NCBI GenBank assembly: GCA_002352665.1
Contig: DEIV01000044.1
Location: 103,042 to 167,041 of the forward strand
Length of the DNA stretch: 64,000 nt
Direction: 5' to 3'
From: Flavobacteriaceae bacterium UBA2765
Lineage (GTDB): Bacteria; Bacteroidota; Bacteroidia; Flavobacteriales; Flavobacteriaceae
Shown: positions 26,536 to 35,586 of the stretch, piece by piece
How the letters are laid out: every line of letters starts with the position of its first letter
Numbering within the stretch: the stretch's first letter is position 1
Notes under the pieces: model-generated
The model's database searches: none
Seen by the model: only the letters and a program-made list of their open reading frames with translations
Told to the model about the DNA's origin: nothing
Translations under genes and position numbers: made by a program

Positions 26536-26550
26536 TAACGAAAACGTTTG
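26536..26550 (-). promoter_or_regulatory. LacI/PurR-like operator candidate upstream of the second gdhA
   Basis: On the minus strand this reads CAAACGTTTTCGTTA, the same 15 bases as at 16911-16925 upstream of pckA. It lies in the 219-base gap between the divergent gdhA and pheS genes and is oriented towards gdhA, as the copy at pckA is oriented towards pckA. Confidence 0.45.
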
Positions 26551-26617
26551 ATATTTGTTATTCAAAATTAAAATTAATCTATAAAAAACTTGTCATTAAA
26601 GTCTAAAGTAAAAATAG

Positions 26618-26625
26618 TAGATTTG
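26618..26625 (+). promoter_or_regulatory. -7 element (TAGATTTG) for pheS
   Basis: TAGATTTG matches TAnnTTTG and lies 21 bases before the pheS ATG. A TTG at 26590-26592 stands 25 bases upstream, slightly beyond the common 17-23-base spacing. Confidence 0.55.
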
Positions 26626-26646
26626 TAACCCAATCATGTAAAGGTA

Positions 26647-27678
26647 ATGTTAGATAAAGTAAAAGAATTAATTAATGAGGTAAAGGCTTTTAAATCGTCT
26701 TCTAAAGAAGAAATTGAAGCTTTTAGAATAAAATATTTGGGCAGTAAAGGAATATTAAAAGACTTATTTACAGAATTTAAAAACGTCGATGTCGAACTAC
26801 GTAAGGATTTTGGACTAGCTCTAAACACTTTAAAAAATTCCGCTACAAATAAAGTTACTGAATTAACAGACGCTTTAGAAAGTAACTCGGAAAACGAAAG
26901 TATATATGGCGATTTAACCAGACCCGCCGAACCCATTGAGTTAGGTGCCAGACACCCTATTTCTATTGTAAAGAATCAAATTATTGATGTTTTTTCTCGA
27001 ATAGGTTTTAACATTTCTGAAGGTCCTGAAATTGAAGATGATTGGCATAATTTTACAGCATTAAATTTATCAGAATATCATCCTGCAAGAGATATGCAAG
27101 ATACTTTCTTTGTTGAAAAATCAAAAAACGTTGAGCATGATATGCTATTGCGTACACACACATCTTCGGTACAAATACGTTATATGGAAAATAACAAACC
27201 TCCAATAAGAACTATTTCTCCCGGTCGTGTGTTTAGAAATGAAGATATTTCTGCTCGTTCTCACTGTATTTTTCATCAAGTAGAGGGTTTATATATTGAT
27301 ACCGATGTGTCGTTTGCCGACTTAAAGCAAACTTTGATCTATTTTACCAAAGAGATGTTCGGAAAATCAAAAATTAGATTACGCCCTTCTTATTTTCCAT
27401 TTACGGAACCTAGTGCTGAGGTTGATATTTATTGGGGACTTAAAACTGAAACCGATTATAAAATTACAAAAGGTACAGGTTGGTTAGAAATTATGGGCTG
27501 TGGTATGGTTGATCCAAATGTACTAAAAAATACCAAAATAGATCCTTCAACATATAGTGGTTTTGCTTTCGGAATGGGCATTGAACGTATTGCAATGCTG
27601 CTTTATCAAATTCCTGATATTAGAATGCTATTTGAAAATGATATCCGATTTTTAGAACAGTTTAAGTCAGTAATTTAA
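26647..27678 (+). CDS. pheS: Phenylalanine--tRNA ligase alpha subunit
   Basis: This is the catalytic alpha chain of the heterotetrameric class II phenylalanyl-tRNA synthetase. The 343 residues include an N-terminal coiled-coil tRNA-binding arm, motif-2-like [31 protein letters not shown], and motif-3 [16 protein letters not shown]. The start ATG follows an AAGG sequence. pheT is not adjacent, which is usual in Bacteroidota. The next gene begins directly after the stop codon. Confidence 0.96.
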   Translation: MLDKVKELINEVKAFKSSSKEEIEAFRIKYLGSKGILKDLFTEFKNVDVELRKDFGLALNTLKNSATNKVTELTDALESNSENESIYGDLTRPAEPIELGARHPISIVKNQIIDVFSRIGFNISEGPEIEDDWHNFTALNLSEYHPARDMQDTFFVEKSKNVEHDMLLRTHTSSVQIRYMENNKPPIRTISPGRVFRNEDISARSHCIFHQVEGLYIDTDVSFADLKQTLIYFTKEMFGKSKIRLRPSYFPFTEPSAEVDIYWGLKTETDYKITKGTGWLEIMGCGMVDPNVLKNTKIDPSTYSGFAFGMGIERIAMLLYQIPDIRMLFENDIRFLEQFKSVI

Positions 27679-28116
27679 ATGGAGCTTAAAAAATTCTTAG
27701 CTAATAAGAGCTATCATTGTATCAAACTTAAAAAAACAACCACCAATCATTTTGAAATAAAAGCCAAAATTAATGGTAAAAAAGGTAATTTTATTTTAGA
27801 TACCGGGGCATCAAATTCATGTGTTGGTCTTGATGAAATTGAAACTTTTAGTTTAAAAACAGAAGATTCTGAACATAAAGCTGCCGGAGCCGGAGAAGGA
27901 GAAATTGACACTCAAATTTCTAAAAAGAATAAGATTAAAATTGGTGATTATAAATTAAAAAAAGTGCTACTGGTTTTGATAGATCTATCCCATATTAATA
28001 ATGCCTTAAAAAAACAAAATGCAAAACCGGTAAACGGAATTATTGGTGCAGATATTTTAGAAGAAGGAGATGCCATTATAGATTATGGCAAGAAAAAATT
28101 GTTTCTATTAGATTAA
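27679..28116 (+). CDS. Retropepsin-like aspartic protease family protein
   Basis: The protein has 145 residues and no signal peptide or membrane segment. The clan AA aspartic protease signature FILDTGASNSCVG lies at about residues 37-49, followed by a glycine-rich flap region and a hydrophobic NGIIGADIL segment that completes the single-lobe fold. Such proteins work as homodimers, one Asp from each chain. The ATG abuts the pheS stop codon (TAA-ATG), so it is probably translated from the pheS transcript. Substrate unknown. Confidence 0.8.
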   Translation: MELKKFLANKSYHCIKLKKTTTNHFEIKAKINGKKGNFILDTGASNSCVGLDEIETFSLKTEDSEHKAAGAGEGEIDTQISKKNKIKIGDYKLKKVLLVLIDLSHINNALKKQNAKPVNGIIGADILEEGDAIIDYGKKKLFLLD

Positions 28117-28243
28117 ATTTGATTTCTAGCAGATAAAGAAAAGGAACTGAAAGATATTGTGTAAGCGTTATTGGATTACTTAGTTATAGCGTTGAACAAA
28201 TTCAAGGCCCTAATAACAGAATAACTAAACAACTAACAACAAA

Positions 28244-29410
28244 ATGTCAGACAATCGATATAACCTCAGAGGTGTTTCTGCTTCAAAAGAAGATGTTCAT
28301 AAAGCCATTAGTAATATAGATAAAGGGCTTTTTCCAAAAGCTTTTTGTAAAATTGTTCCCGATTATTTGACCAATAATGATGATTATTGCTTGATAATGC
28401 ATGCCGATGGAGCCGGTACTAAATCGTCTTTAGCATATATGTATTGGAAAGAAACCGGAGACCTCTCAGTATGGAAAGGCATAGCCCAGGATGCACTAAT
28501 TATGAATATTGACGATTTACTATGCGTAGGTGCCACAGACAACATTTTATTATCTTCAACTATTGGTCGAAATAAAAATTTGATTCCCGGCGAAGTGATC
28601 TCTGCTATTATTAATGGTACTGAAGAATTGATAAAAGACTTAGCAACATATGGTGTAACCATACACACTACAGGAGGTGAAACTGCCGATGTTGGCGATT
28701 TGGTGAGAACTATTATAGTAGATTCTACAGTCACTGCTAGAATAAAAAGAACTGAAGTTATAGACAATGCAAATATCAAAGCAGGAAATGTAATTGTAGG
28801 GTTGGCTTCTTTTGGACAAGCCACTTATGAAAAAGAATATAATGGAGGTATGGGTAGTAACGGACTCACGTCTGCAAGGCATGATGTTTTTTCAAAGGAG
28901 TTGGCTGAAAAATACCCTGAAAGTTTTAATCATGAAGTACCAGAAGATTTAATTTATTCGGGTAATACAAAGCTAACTGATAACGTGGCAAGTACTTCAC
29001 TTAATGCAGGAAAATTAGTCCTTTCACCAACACGAACCTATGCTCCTATTATCAAAGAAATTTTAAAAAATTACGCTAAACAAATTGATGGAATGGTACA
29101 TTGTAGTGGCGGAGCTCAAACTAAAATTTTACATTTTATCGATAATTTACATATCATCAAGGATAACTTATTTGAAGTCCCTCCCCTATTTAAATTGATT
29201 CAAGAACAATCTAACACCAATTGGAAAGAAATGTATCAAGTATTTAATTGTGGACATAGAATGGAATTGTATGTACCCGAAGAAATTGCAGAGGGCATTA
29301 TAACCATTTCAAAATCTTTTAAGGTAGATGCCCAAATTGTGGGTCGTGTTGAAACTTCCTCATCAAAAAAACTAACAATTAAAAGTGAATATGGAGCGTT
29401 TGATTACTAA
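28244..29410 (+). CDS. purM: Phosphoribosylformylglycinamidine cyclo-ligase (AIR synthetase)
   Basis: This enzyme performs step 5 of de novo purine synthesis: ATP-dependent ring closure of formylglycinamidine ribonucleotide to AIR. The 388 residues match the longer Bacteroidota form of the family. Landmarks are MHADGAGTKSSLAYMYWKET, DALIMNIDDLLCVGA, the glycine-rich HTTGGETADVGDLVRTI, and VIVGLASFG. Cytosolic. It stands 127 bases after the protease gene; no clear promoter box was seen in the gap. Confidence 0.88.
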   Translation: MSDNRYNLRGVSASKEDVHKAISNIDKGLFPKAFCKIVPDYLTNNDDYCLIMHADGAGTKSSLAYMYWKETGDLSVWKGIAQDALIMNIDDLLCVGATDNILLSSTIGRNKNLIPGEVISAIINGTEELIKDLATYGVTIHTTGGETADVGDLVRTIIVDSTVTARIKRTEVIDNANIKAGNVIVGLASFGQATYEKEYNGGMGSNGLTSARHDVFSKELAEKYPESFNHEVPEDLIYSGNTKLTDNVASTSLNAGKLVLSPTRTYAPIIKEILKNYAKQIDGMVHCSGGAQTKILHFIDNLHIIKDNLFEVPPLFKLIQEQSNTNWKEMYQVFNCGHRMELYVPEEIAEGIITISKSFKVDAQIVGRVETSSSKKLTIKSEYGAFDY

Positions 29411-29550
29411 AAATCATTTTTTAACTTGACTTCGCGTCATAGTTCTTTTTACTGAAATTAAAGAAAAAATAAGTTTGTTAAAAAAATTGATTTTTGTCCT
29501 TAATTACATGTTTAACATCAAGGAATCTAACCCTGATAAAATTTCTTCGA

Positions 29551-29558
29551 TATATTTG
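29551..29558 (+). promoter_or_regulatory. -7 element (TATATTTG) upstream of sprE
   Basis: TATATTTG is a full match to the flavobacterial -7 consensus, 68 bases before the TTG start of the sprE-like gene, inside a 216-base gap. No TTG stands at the usual -33 distance; a CTG (29533-29535) is the nearest candidate. Confidence 0.5.
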
Positions 29559-29626
29559 TATTTTTATGCTTTTGTATTGCAATATTTCTTTCAGTTTTAA
29601 GTTAAGTACATAGACAAATTCGAATT

Positions 29627-31870
29627 TTGAATAAAAAGATTTTTACAGGACTGTTTCTAAGTGGTTTTTTGATTCTTTTTTTTAGCTGTTCCACTAAAAA
29701 AAATTCCATAGTCAATAGAAATATTCACGCTCTTACAACCAAGTATAATGTTTTATATAATGGTCAGGTAGCTTTTGACCAAGCCAAACTTCAATTAGAC
29801 GATAACTACGACGATAACTTCTGGAAATTACTCCCTATTGAACCTTTAAAAATTCAAGAAGAAGAAATAATAAAAATCCCTTCTGCTAATAAGCCCAAAC
29901 AAGACACTCAAGGGGAGAGTACTGCTCAAGGATTTGATAAAGCGGAAGAAAAAGCCATTAAAGCCGTTCAAAAACATTCCATGGACATCAATGGAAAAGA
30001 ACGCAATAGACAAATTGATGATGCCTATTTATTATTAGGTAAAGCCAGATATTATTCGCAAAGATTTGTCCCCGCCCTTGAGGCTTTCAACTATATTTTA
30101 GAACATCATTCTGATAATGAGATAAAAGATTTGGCCAGAGTCTGGCAAGCCAAAGCATTGGTTAGATTACAAAATGAAGAATTAGCTATTGAAACTTTAG
30201 AGTACCTACTTAAAAATCTTAATTTACCATTAGAAATTATTGAAGATGGCCACACCTCCATGGCAATGGCATATCAGGCTATAGACAGTACTGATCTGGT
30301 TATCCGACATTTAGATAGTGCAGTTATTTTTTCAGTAGATCCAAAACAAAAAGCTAGAAACTTATTTATTTTAGGGCAATTGTATAGAAATGAACAAAAA
30401 GTAGACACTTCAAATCTGGTTTTTGAAAAATTAATTCAATTCAAAAAAGCCCCACACAGATATAAAATACATGCCCAAATTGACAGGGCAAAAAATTATA
30501 CCCAACAAGACAGTACTAAGTTACAATTAAGTATTTTACAAAAACTTATAGAGGAAAGAGACAACAGGCCGTATCTAGATGAGCTATATTATCAGAAAGG
30601 GCGTATAGAAATGCAGAATGATAGCATAAATATTGCGGTTTCAGATTTTGAAAAATCGTTAGGGGTTGTACAATCAAAAGAATATCAAAAAGAATTGACT
30701 TATGAGCAATTAGGTAATATTTATTTTGACAAAGCCAATTTTGAAATTGCAGGTGCTTATTATGATAGCGTGGTACAGATAACAAAAAACAAAAATGAAA
30801 AACGAGTTAGGCGTATCGTTAGAAAGCGTGAAAATTTAGAGGAAGTCATTACTTATGAGAATATAGCTCAAAATAATGACAGTATTTTAAAAATATCAGC
30901 CCTCTCAAAACCTGAGCAAGAGCTTTTTTATCAACAGTTTATAGACAGTATTAAAAAGGCTGATGAGTTGGCTAAAATAAAACTGGAAAACACTTTGATT
31001 ACTACAAACGGGTTTGGAAATATAAATGATGACACTTCTAAAAGTGGATCTAAAGGCGGAAAGTTTTATTTTTATAATACTAGTGTTGCCGGTTTCGGAA
31101 AACAAGAATTTAAAAGAGCTTGGGGCAATAGACCCTTGGATGACAATTGGCGTTTATCAACCAAAAAATCGATAAATAAAGGCCCAAACGAAACAGAAGC
31201 TTTAGCTAGTGCTAATACTTTTGACACTTCAAAAAAATATGAGTTAGATTATTATATTAGTAGAATTCCAACCGAAAAAAAAGAGATAGATAGTATTACA
31301 ACCATAAGGAATGATGCTTATTATAAATTAGGAATCATATACAAAGAACAGTTTAAAGAATATCAATTGGCTGCAGATAGGTTAGAAAAATTATTAAGTT
31401 TTAATCCTATCGAAAAATTAATTCTTCCAACAAATTATCATTTGTATAAAATTTATGCTAATTTTGATGAATCGAAAAGCAATAAATACAAAAAAATTGT
31501 CGTTAACAATTATCCGGAGTCTAGGTATGCAAATATTATCATGAATCCTGAAAAAGTGCTTACTTCTAATGAGATTGATAATTCTCCGGAAGGTATTTAC
31601 AACGATGCTTATTGTGATTTTGATTTTCAACATTATGACAAGGCCTTAACAAAAACCGAAAAGGCCATTCAATTACTTGAAAATGAAACTATTGCACCAA
31701 AGTTAGAATTGTTAAAAGCATATATTCTAATGAAAACCAAAGGTGCTAATGCTTTTAAAGAAGCATTGAGTTATGTTGCTTTAAGTTACCCAAATACTGA
31801 AGAGGGTAAACATGCTGTTAAAATATTAGATAATTTTGACAATGCTTCTTCAAGTTTAAATGAGAAATAA
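29627..31870 (+). CDS. sprE: SprE/PorW-like TPR lipoprotein of gliding motility and type IX secretion
   Basis: The protein has 747 residues with a lipoprotein signal (LILFFSC, Cys21). The conserved early segment NIHALTTKYNVLYNGQ, the IEPLKIQEEE stretch, and several tetratricopeptide helices (for example DAYLLLGKARYYSQRFVPAL and the C-terminal DFDFQHYDKALTKTEKAI) match my memory of SprE of Flavobacterium johnsoniae and PorW of Porphyromonas, periplasmic-side lipoproteins needed for type IX secretion. The start is TTG; no ATG is available that keeps the signal peptide, so the TTG is preferred. Bactofilin and the ATP synthase operon follow. The family is likely; the exact role in this organism is inferred. 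Confidence 0.78.
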   Translation: MNKKIFTGLFLSGFLILFFSCSTKKNSIVNRNIHALTTKYNVLYNGQVAFDQAKLQLDDNYDDNFWKLLPIEPLKIQEEEIIKIPSANKPKQDTQGESTAQGFDKAEEKAIKAVQKHSMDINGKERNRQIDDAYLLLGKARYYSQRFVPALEAFNYILEHHSDNEIKDLARVWQAKALVRLQNEELAIETLEYLLKNLNLPLEIIEDGHTSMAMAYQAIDSTDLVIRHLDSAVIFSVDPKQKARNLFILGQLYRNEQKVDTSNLVFEKLIQFKKAPHRYKIHAQIDRAKNYTQQDSTKLQLSILQKLIEERDNRPYLDELYYQKGRIEMQNDSINIAVSDFEKSLGVVQSKEYQKELTYEQLGNIYFDKANFEIAGAYYDSVVQITKNKNEKRVRRIVRKRENLEEVITYENIAQNNDSILKISALSKPEQELFYQQFIDSIKKADELAKIKLENTLITTNGFGNINDDTSKSGSKGGKFYFYNTSVAGFGKQEFKRAWGNRPLDDNWRLSTKKSINKGPNETEALASANTFDTSKKYELDYYISRIPTEKKEIDSITTIRNDAYYKLGIIYKEQFKEYQLAADRLEKLLSFNPIEKLILPTNYHLYKIYANFDESKSNKYKKIVVNNYPESRYANIIMNPEKVLTSNEIDNSPEGIYNDAYCDFDFQHYDKALTKTEKAIQLLENETIAPKLELLKAYILMKTKGANAFKEALSYVALSYPNTEEGKHAVKILDNFDNASSSLNEK

Positions 31871-31964
31871 TTTAAACACAATATTGCTAAGAAAAGAAAA
31901 CTTTATTGCTCCCCTATGTGATAAAATAAGTAATAACGGAGTGTAAAATTTAAAAATTAAAATT

Positions 31965-32378
31965 ATGTTTTCTGAAAAAAAGACGAACCCAGGACAAGTA
32001 TTAGAACGCAACATTATTGGCAGGAACTCATCATTTGTTGGTGACATAAAATCTGATGGTGATTTTAGAATTGACGGTAAAGTGGAGGGTACTATTAAAA
32101 CTTCGGGCAGAGTCGTTATTGGCAAAGAAGGTACTGTTGACGGTACTATTGATTGTAGTAATGCAGATATAGAAGGTAAGTTTTCTGGTAATCTAAATGT
32201 TGATGAATTGCTATCTTTAAAAGCTACTGCGACTATAAATGGCGAAGTTGTTTTAGGTAAACTATCTGTAGAACCGGGTGCTAATTTCAATGCCTCATGT
32301 AATATGAAAGGTAATATAAAAGCACTAAAAAATGAAAACCGCCAACAACAACGAGAAAAAACCGAGAAGACAGCTTAA
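31965..32378 (+). CDS. Bactofilin (polymer-forming cytoskeletal protein)
   Basis: The protein has 137 residues. The core is the beta-helical bactofilin (DUF583) repeat: SFVGDIKSDGDFRIDGKVEG, then TSGRVVIGKEGTVDGTI, IEGKFSGNL and INGEVVLG. The N-terminal tail (NPGQVLERNIIGRN) is short and unstructured, and the C-terminal tail is charged. Bactofilins form nucleotide-independent filaments at the inner membrane and organise envelope proteins. Its last 47 bases overlap the start of atpZ in another frame, so translation of the two is probably linked. Confidence 0.92.
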   Translation: MFSEKKTNPGQVLERNIIGRNSSFVGDIKSDGDFRIDGKVEGTIKTSGRVVIGKEGTVDGTIDCSNADIEGKFSGNLNVDELLSLKATATINGEVVLGKLSVEPGANFNASCNMKGNIKALKNENRQQQREKTEKTA

Positions 32379-32571
32379 TAAATACGCTCATTTTACGGGT
32401 ATTGCTTTTCAATTAGGTGCAACTATTTTTCTCGCTGCTTATGTAGGCGATTGGCTTGACCAATATTTTCAAATGAAAGAAAAAATATTTACTTTAATAC
32501 TTATTTTATTAGGTCTAGTAGGCACCATTTGGAGTATAACCATTCAGCTAAAAAATATAGATAAAGACTAG
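32332..32571 (+). CDS. AtpZ/AtpI family membrane protein
   Basis: The 79-residue protein has a charged N-terminus and two membrane helices (about residues 23-40 and 50-70), with the FQLGATIFLAAYVGDWLD motif typical of AtpZ/AtpI proteins, which assist assembly or magnesium supply of the Fo sector. The start lies inside the bactofilin gene (47-base overlap); no other start would preserve the conserved helix, so the overlap is likely real. It precedes another small membrane protein and atpB. Confidence 0.82.
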   Translation: MKTANNNEKKPRRQLNKYAHFTGIAFQLGATIFLAAYVGDWLDQYFQMKEKIFTLILILLGLVGTIWSITIQLKNIDKD

Positions 32572-32580
32572 TACTATAAA

Positions 32581-32964
32581 ATGAATCCAGTCAAAAACTT
32601 TTTCGTTTTATTAACACTAAGTATTCTTGTTGTTTTTGGATTACATCTATTTTTTCTTCATTCTAATAAGTACCCCCTTTTTGAAAATAAGATTCTATTG
32701 TCTTATTTTTTGAATTTTTTCTTAGCCATAGCAATATATGTTCTGATTTATTCTCTCAGAACTAAATTAAAAAATTATCTTGGTTTCTTATTTATTGGTG
32801 GAAGCTTTTTAAAATTTATCCTCTTTTTTATTTTGTTTTATCCTTTTTATCTTGCTGATGAAACAATCTCAATACTTGAATTTAGTTCTTTTTTCGTCCC
32901 ATATTTAATTTGCTTAATTACAGAAACATATGCGTTAGCTAACTTGCTGAATCGTTTAAAATAA
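32581..32964 (+). CDS. Small membrane protein of the ATP synthase cluster (DUF6168-like)
   Basis: The 127-residue protein has four predicted membrane helices. It starts 9 bases after atpZ and occupies the place of atpI in other operons, with the same general layout of four helices. I recall flavobacterial proteins of this type under DUF6168, but the match is from memory. A role in Fo assembly is likely from position only. Confidence 0.65.
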   Translation: MNPVKNFFVLLTLSILVVFGLHLFFLHSNKYPLFENKILLSYFLNFFLAIAIYVLIYSLRTKLKNYLGFLFIGGSFLKFILFFILFYPFYLADETISILEFSSFFVPYLICLITETYALANLLNRLK

Positions 32965-33014
32965 TATTTATTAACATAAATTTAAAAAAGGAAAATAAAG
33001 ATTAAAAATTGTTT

Positions 33015-33042
33015 TTGAATAAAACATAAAGTACTATATTTG
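33015..33042 (+). promoter_or_regulatory. Flavobacterial promoter of the atpB-atpG operon (TTG-N17-TATATTTG)
   Basis: A TTG at 33015-33017 and TATATTTG at 33035-33042 are separated by 17 bases, a full match to the Bacteroidota consensus TTG-N17-23-TAnnTTTG. The predicted transcript start is a few bases further, about 30 bases before the atpB ATG at 33079. The in-frame TTG at 33040 is part of the -7 box, so it cannot be the start codon on this transcript. Confidence 0.75.
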
Positions 33043-33078
33043 CACGAATTTTACAGACATCGAATTCACATAAGTGAT

Positions 33079-34417
<1,339 letters not shown>

Positions 34418-34430
34418 ATACAACAAATTT

Positions 34431-34465
34431 AAGACTAGTACTAACGGTTGGTTAGTGCTAGTCTT
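34431..34465 (+). other. Stem-loop between atpE and atpF
   Basis: Arms 34431-34445 and 34451-34465 pair at 14 of 15 positions (the exception is A opposite G) around a GGTTG loop. There is no T-run after it, so it is more likely an mRNA-protecting or processing hairpin for atpE than a full terminator. Confidence 0.65.
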
Positions 34466-34486
34466 ATTAATTAATTTAATAATAAA

Positions 34487-34987
34487 ATGGAAAAAATAAT
34501 CAATGACTTTAGTATAGGCTTATTCTTTTGGCAAGTAGTTCTTTTTATTGCACTTTTACTTTTACTAAGAAAATATGCTTGGAATCCGATTCTAAATGCG
34601 GTTAATGATCGTGAAGAAGGTATAAAAAATGCACTATTAGAAGCAGATAAAGCACGTCAAGAAATGGAGAATTTAAAATCTGACAATGAAAAGATTTTAA
34701 AAGAGGCTAGAATTGAAAGAGATACTATGCTAAAAGAGGCTAGAGAGATAAAAAACAATATGATAACTGAAGCTAAAGATCAAGCTAAAGATCAAGCCAA
34801 CAAAATTATAGAACAAGCTAAAGTTAGCATACAAAATGAAAAAATATCGGCTATTGCAGATATGAAAAGGCAAGTAGCCAATTTATCTATCAACATAGCA
34901 GAAAAAGTAGTTAAAGAACAGCTTTCTGATGAAGCTAAGCAACTAAAACTAGTGGAGAACTTATTAAAAGATGTTAAGCTAAGTTAA
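34487..34987 (+). CDS. atpF: ATP synthase Fo subunit b
   Basis: The 166-residue protein has one N-terminal membrane helix (about residues 10-28) followed by a long charged amphipathic helix (for example ADKARQEMENLKSDNEKIL) that forms the peripheral-stalk dimer. The LRKYAWNPILNAVNDREEGI segment after the membrane helix is typical. It lies 69 bases after atpE across the hairpin and ends one base before the atpH ATG. Confidence 0.95.
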   Translation: MEKIINDFSIGLFFWQVVLFIALLLLLRKYAWNPILNAVNDREEGIKNALLEADKARQEMENLKSDNEKILKEARIERDTMLKEAREIKNNMITEAKDQAKDQANKIIEQAKVSIQNEKISAIADMKRQVANLSINIAEKVVKEQLSDEAKQLKLVENLLKDVKLS

Positions 34988-34988
34988 T

Positions 34989-35543
34989 ATGAGAGAATCT
35001 AGAGCTGCCATAAGATATGCTAAAGCTGTTTTAAGTCTTTCTTTAGATTTGAAACAAGAAGATCAAGTTCATGAAGATATGCTATTAGTTTCTTCTACTA
35101 TAAATGAAAGCAAAGAGCTACAAGTACTGTTAAATAATCCTGTGATCAGGACGAAAGTAAAAAAATCTGCATTGACAGCAGTTTTTAAAAAACTAAACAA
35201 AATTTCTTTGCGTTTAATTGATCTACTGATAGAAAACAAAAGGTTACCTCTTTTATCTGAAGTTGCAAAACAATATGCTATATTATTTAATCAACATAAA
35301 GGATCTCAAACTGCCAAAGTAATTACAGCAATTCCTTTAACAGGTAAACTGGAAGAACAAGTATTAGCAAAGGTTAAAGAAATCATTGGTAAAAAAGTAC
35401 ACTTAGAGAACATAATAGATCCAGCTATTATTGGTGGTTTTATATTACGTATAGGTGATAAACAATTTGATGCTAGTATATCTGGCAAGATAAATAATTT
35501 ACGTAGAGCGTTTGAAGAGAATGCTTACGCAGCAAAATTTTAA
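34989..35543 (+). CDS. atpH: ATP synthase F1 subunit delta
   Basis: The 184-residue protein has the delta/OSCP fold: an N-terminal helical domain beginning SRAAIRYAKAVLSLSL, and the C-terminal signature IIDPAIIGGFILRIGDKQFDAS. It joins the peripheral stalk to the top of F1. It follows atpF by one base. The next gene is not atpA but an exported protein of unknown function. Confidence 0.94.
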   Translation: MRESRAAIRYAKAVLSLSLDLKQEDQVHEDMLLVSSTINESKELQVLLNNPVIRTKVKKSALTAVFKKLNKISLRLIDLLIENKRLPLLSEVAKQYAILFNQHKGSQTAKVITAIPLTGKLEEQVLAKVKEIIGKKVHLENIIDPAIIGGFILRIGDKQFDASISGKINNLRRAFEENAYAAKF

Positions 35544-35586
35544 TATAATAATTAATAGTTTAAAATAAATTATTCAAATATTTACA

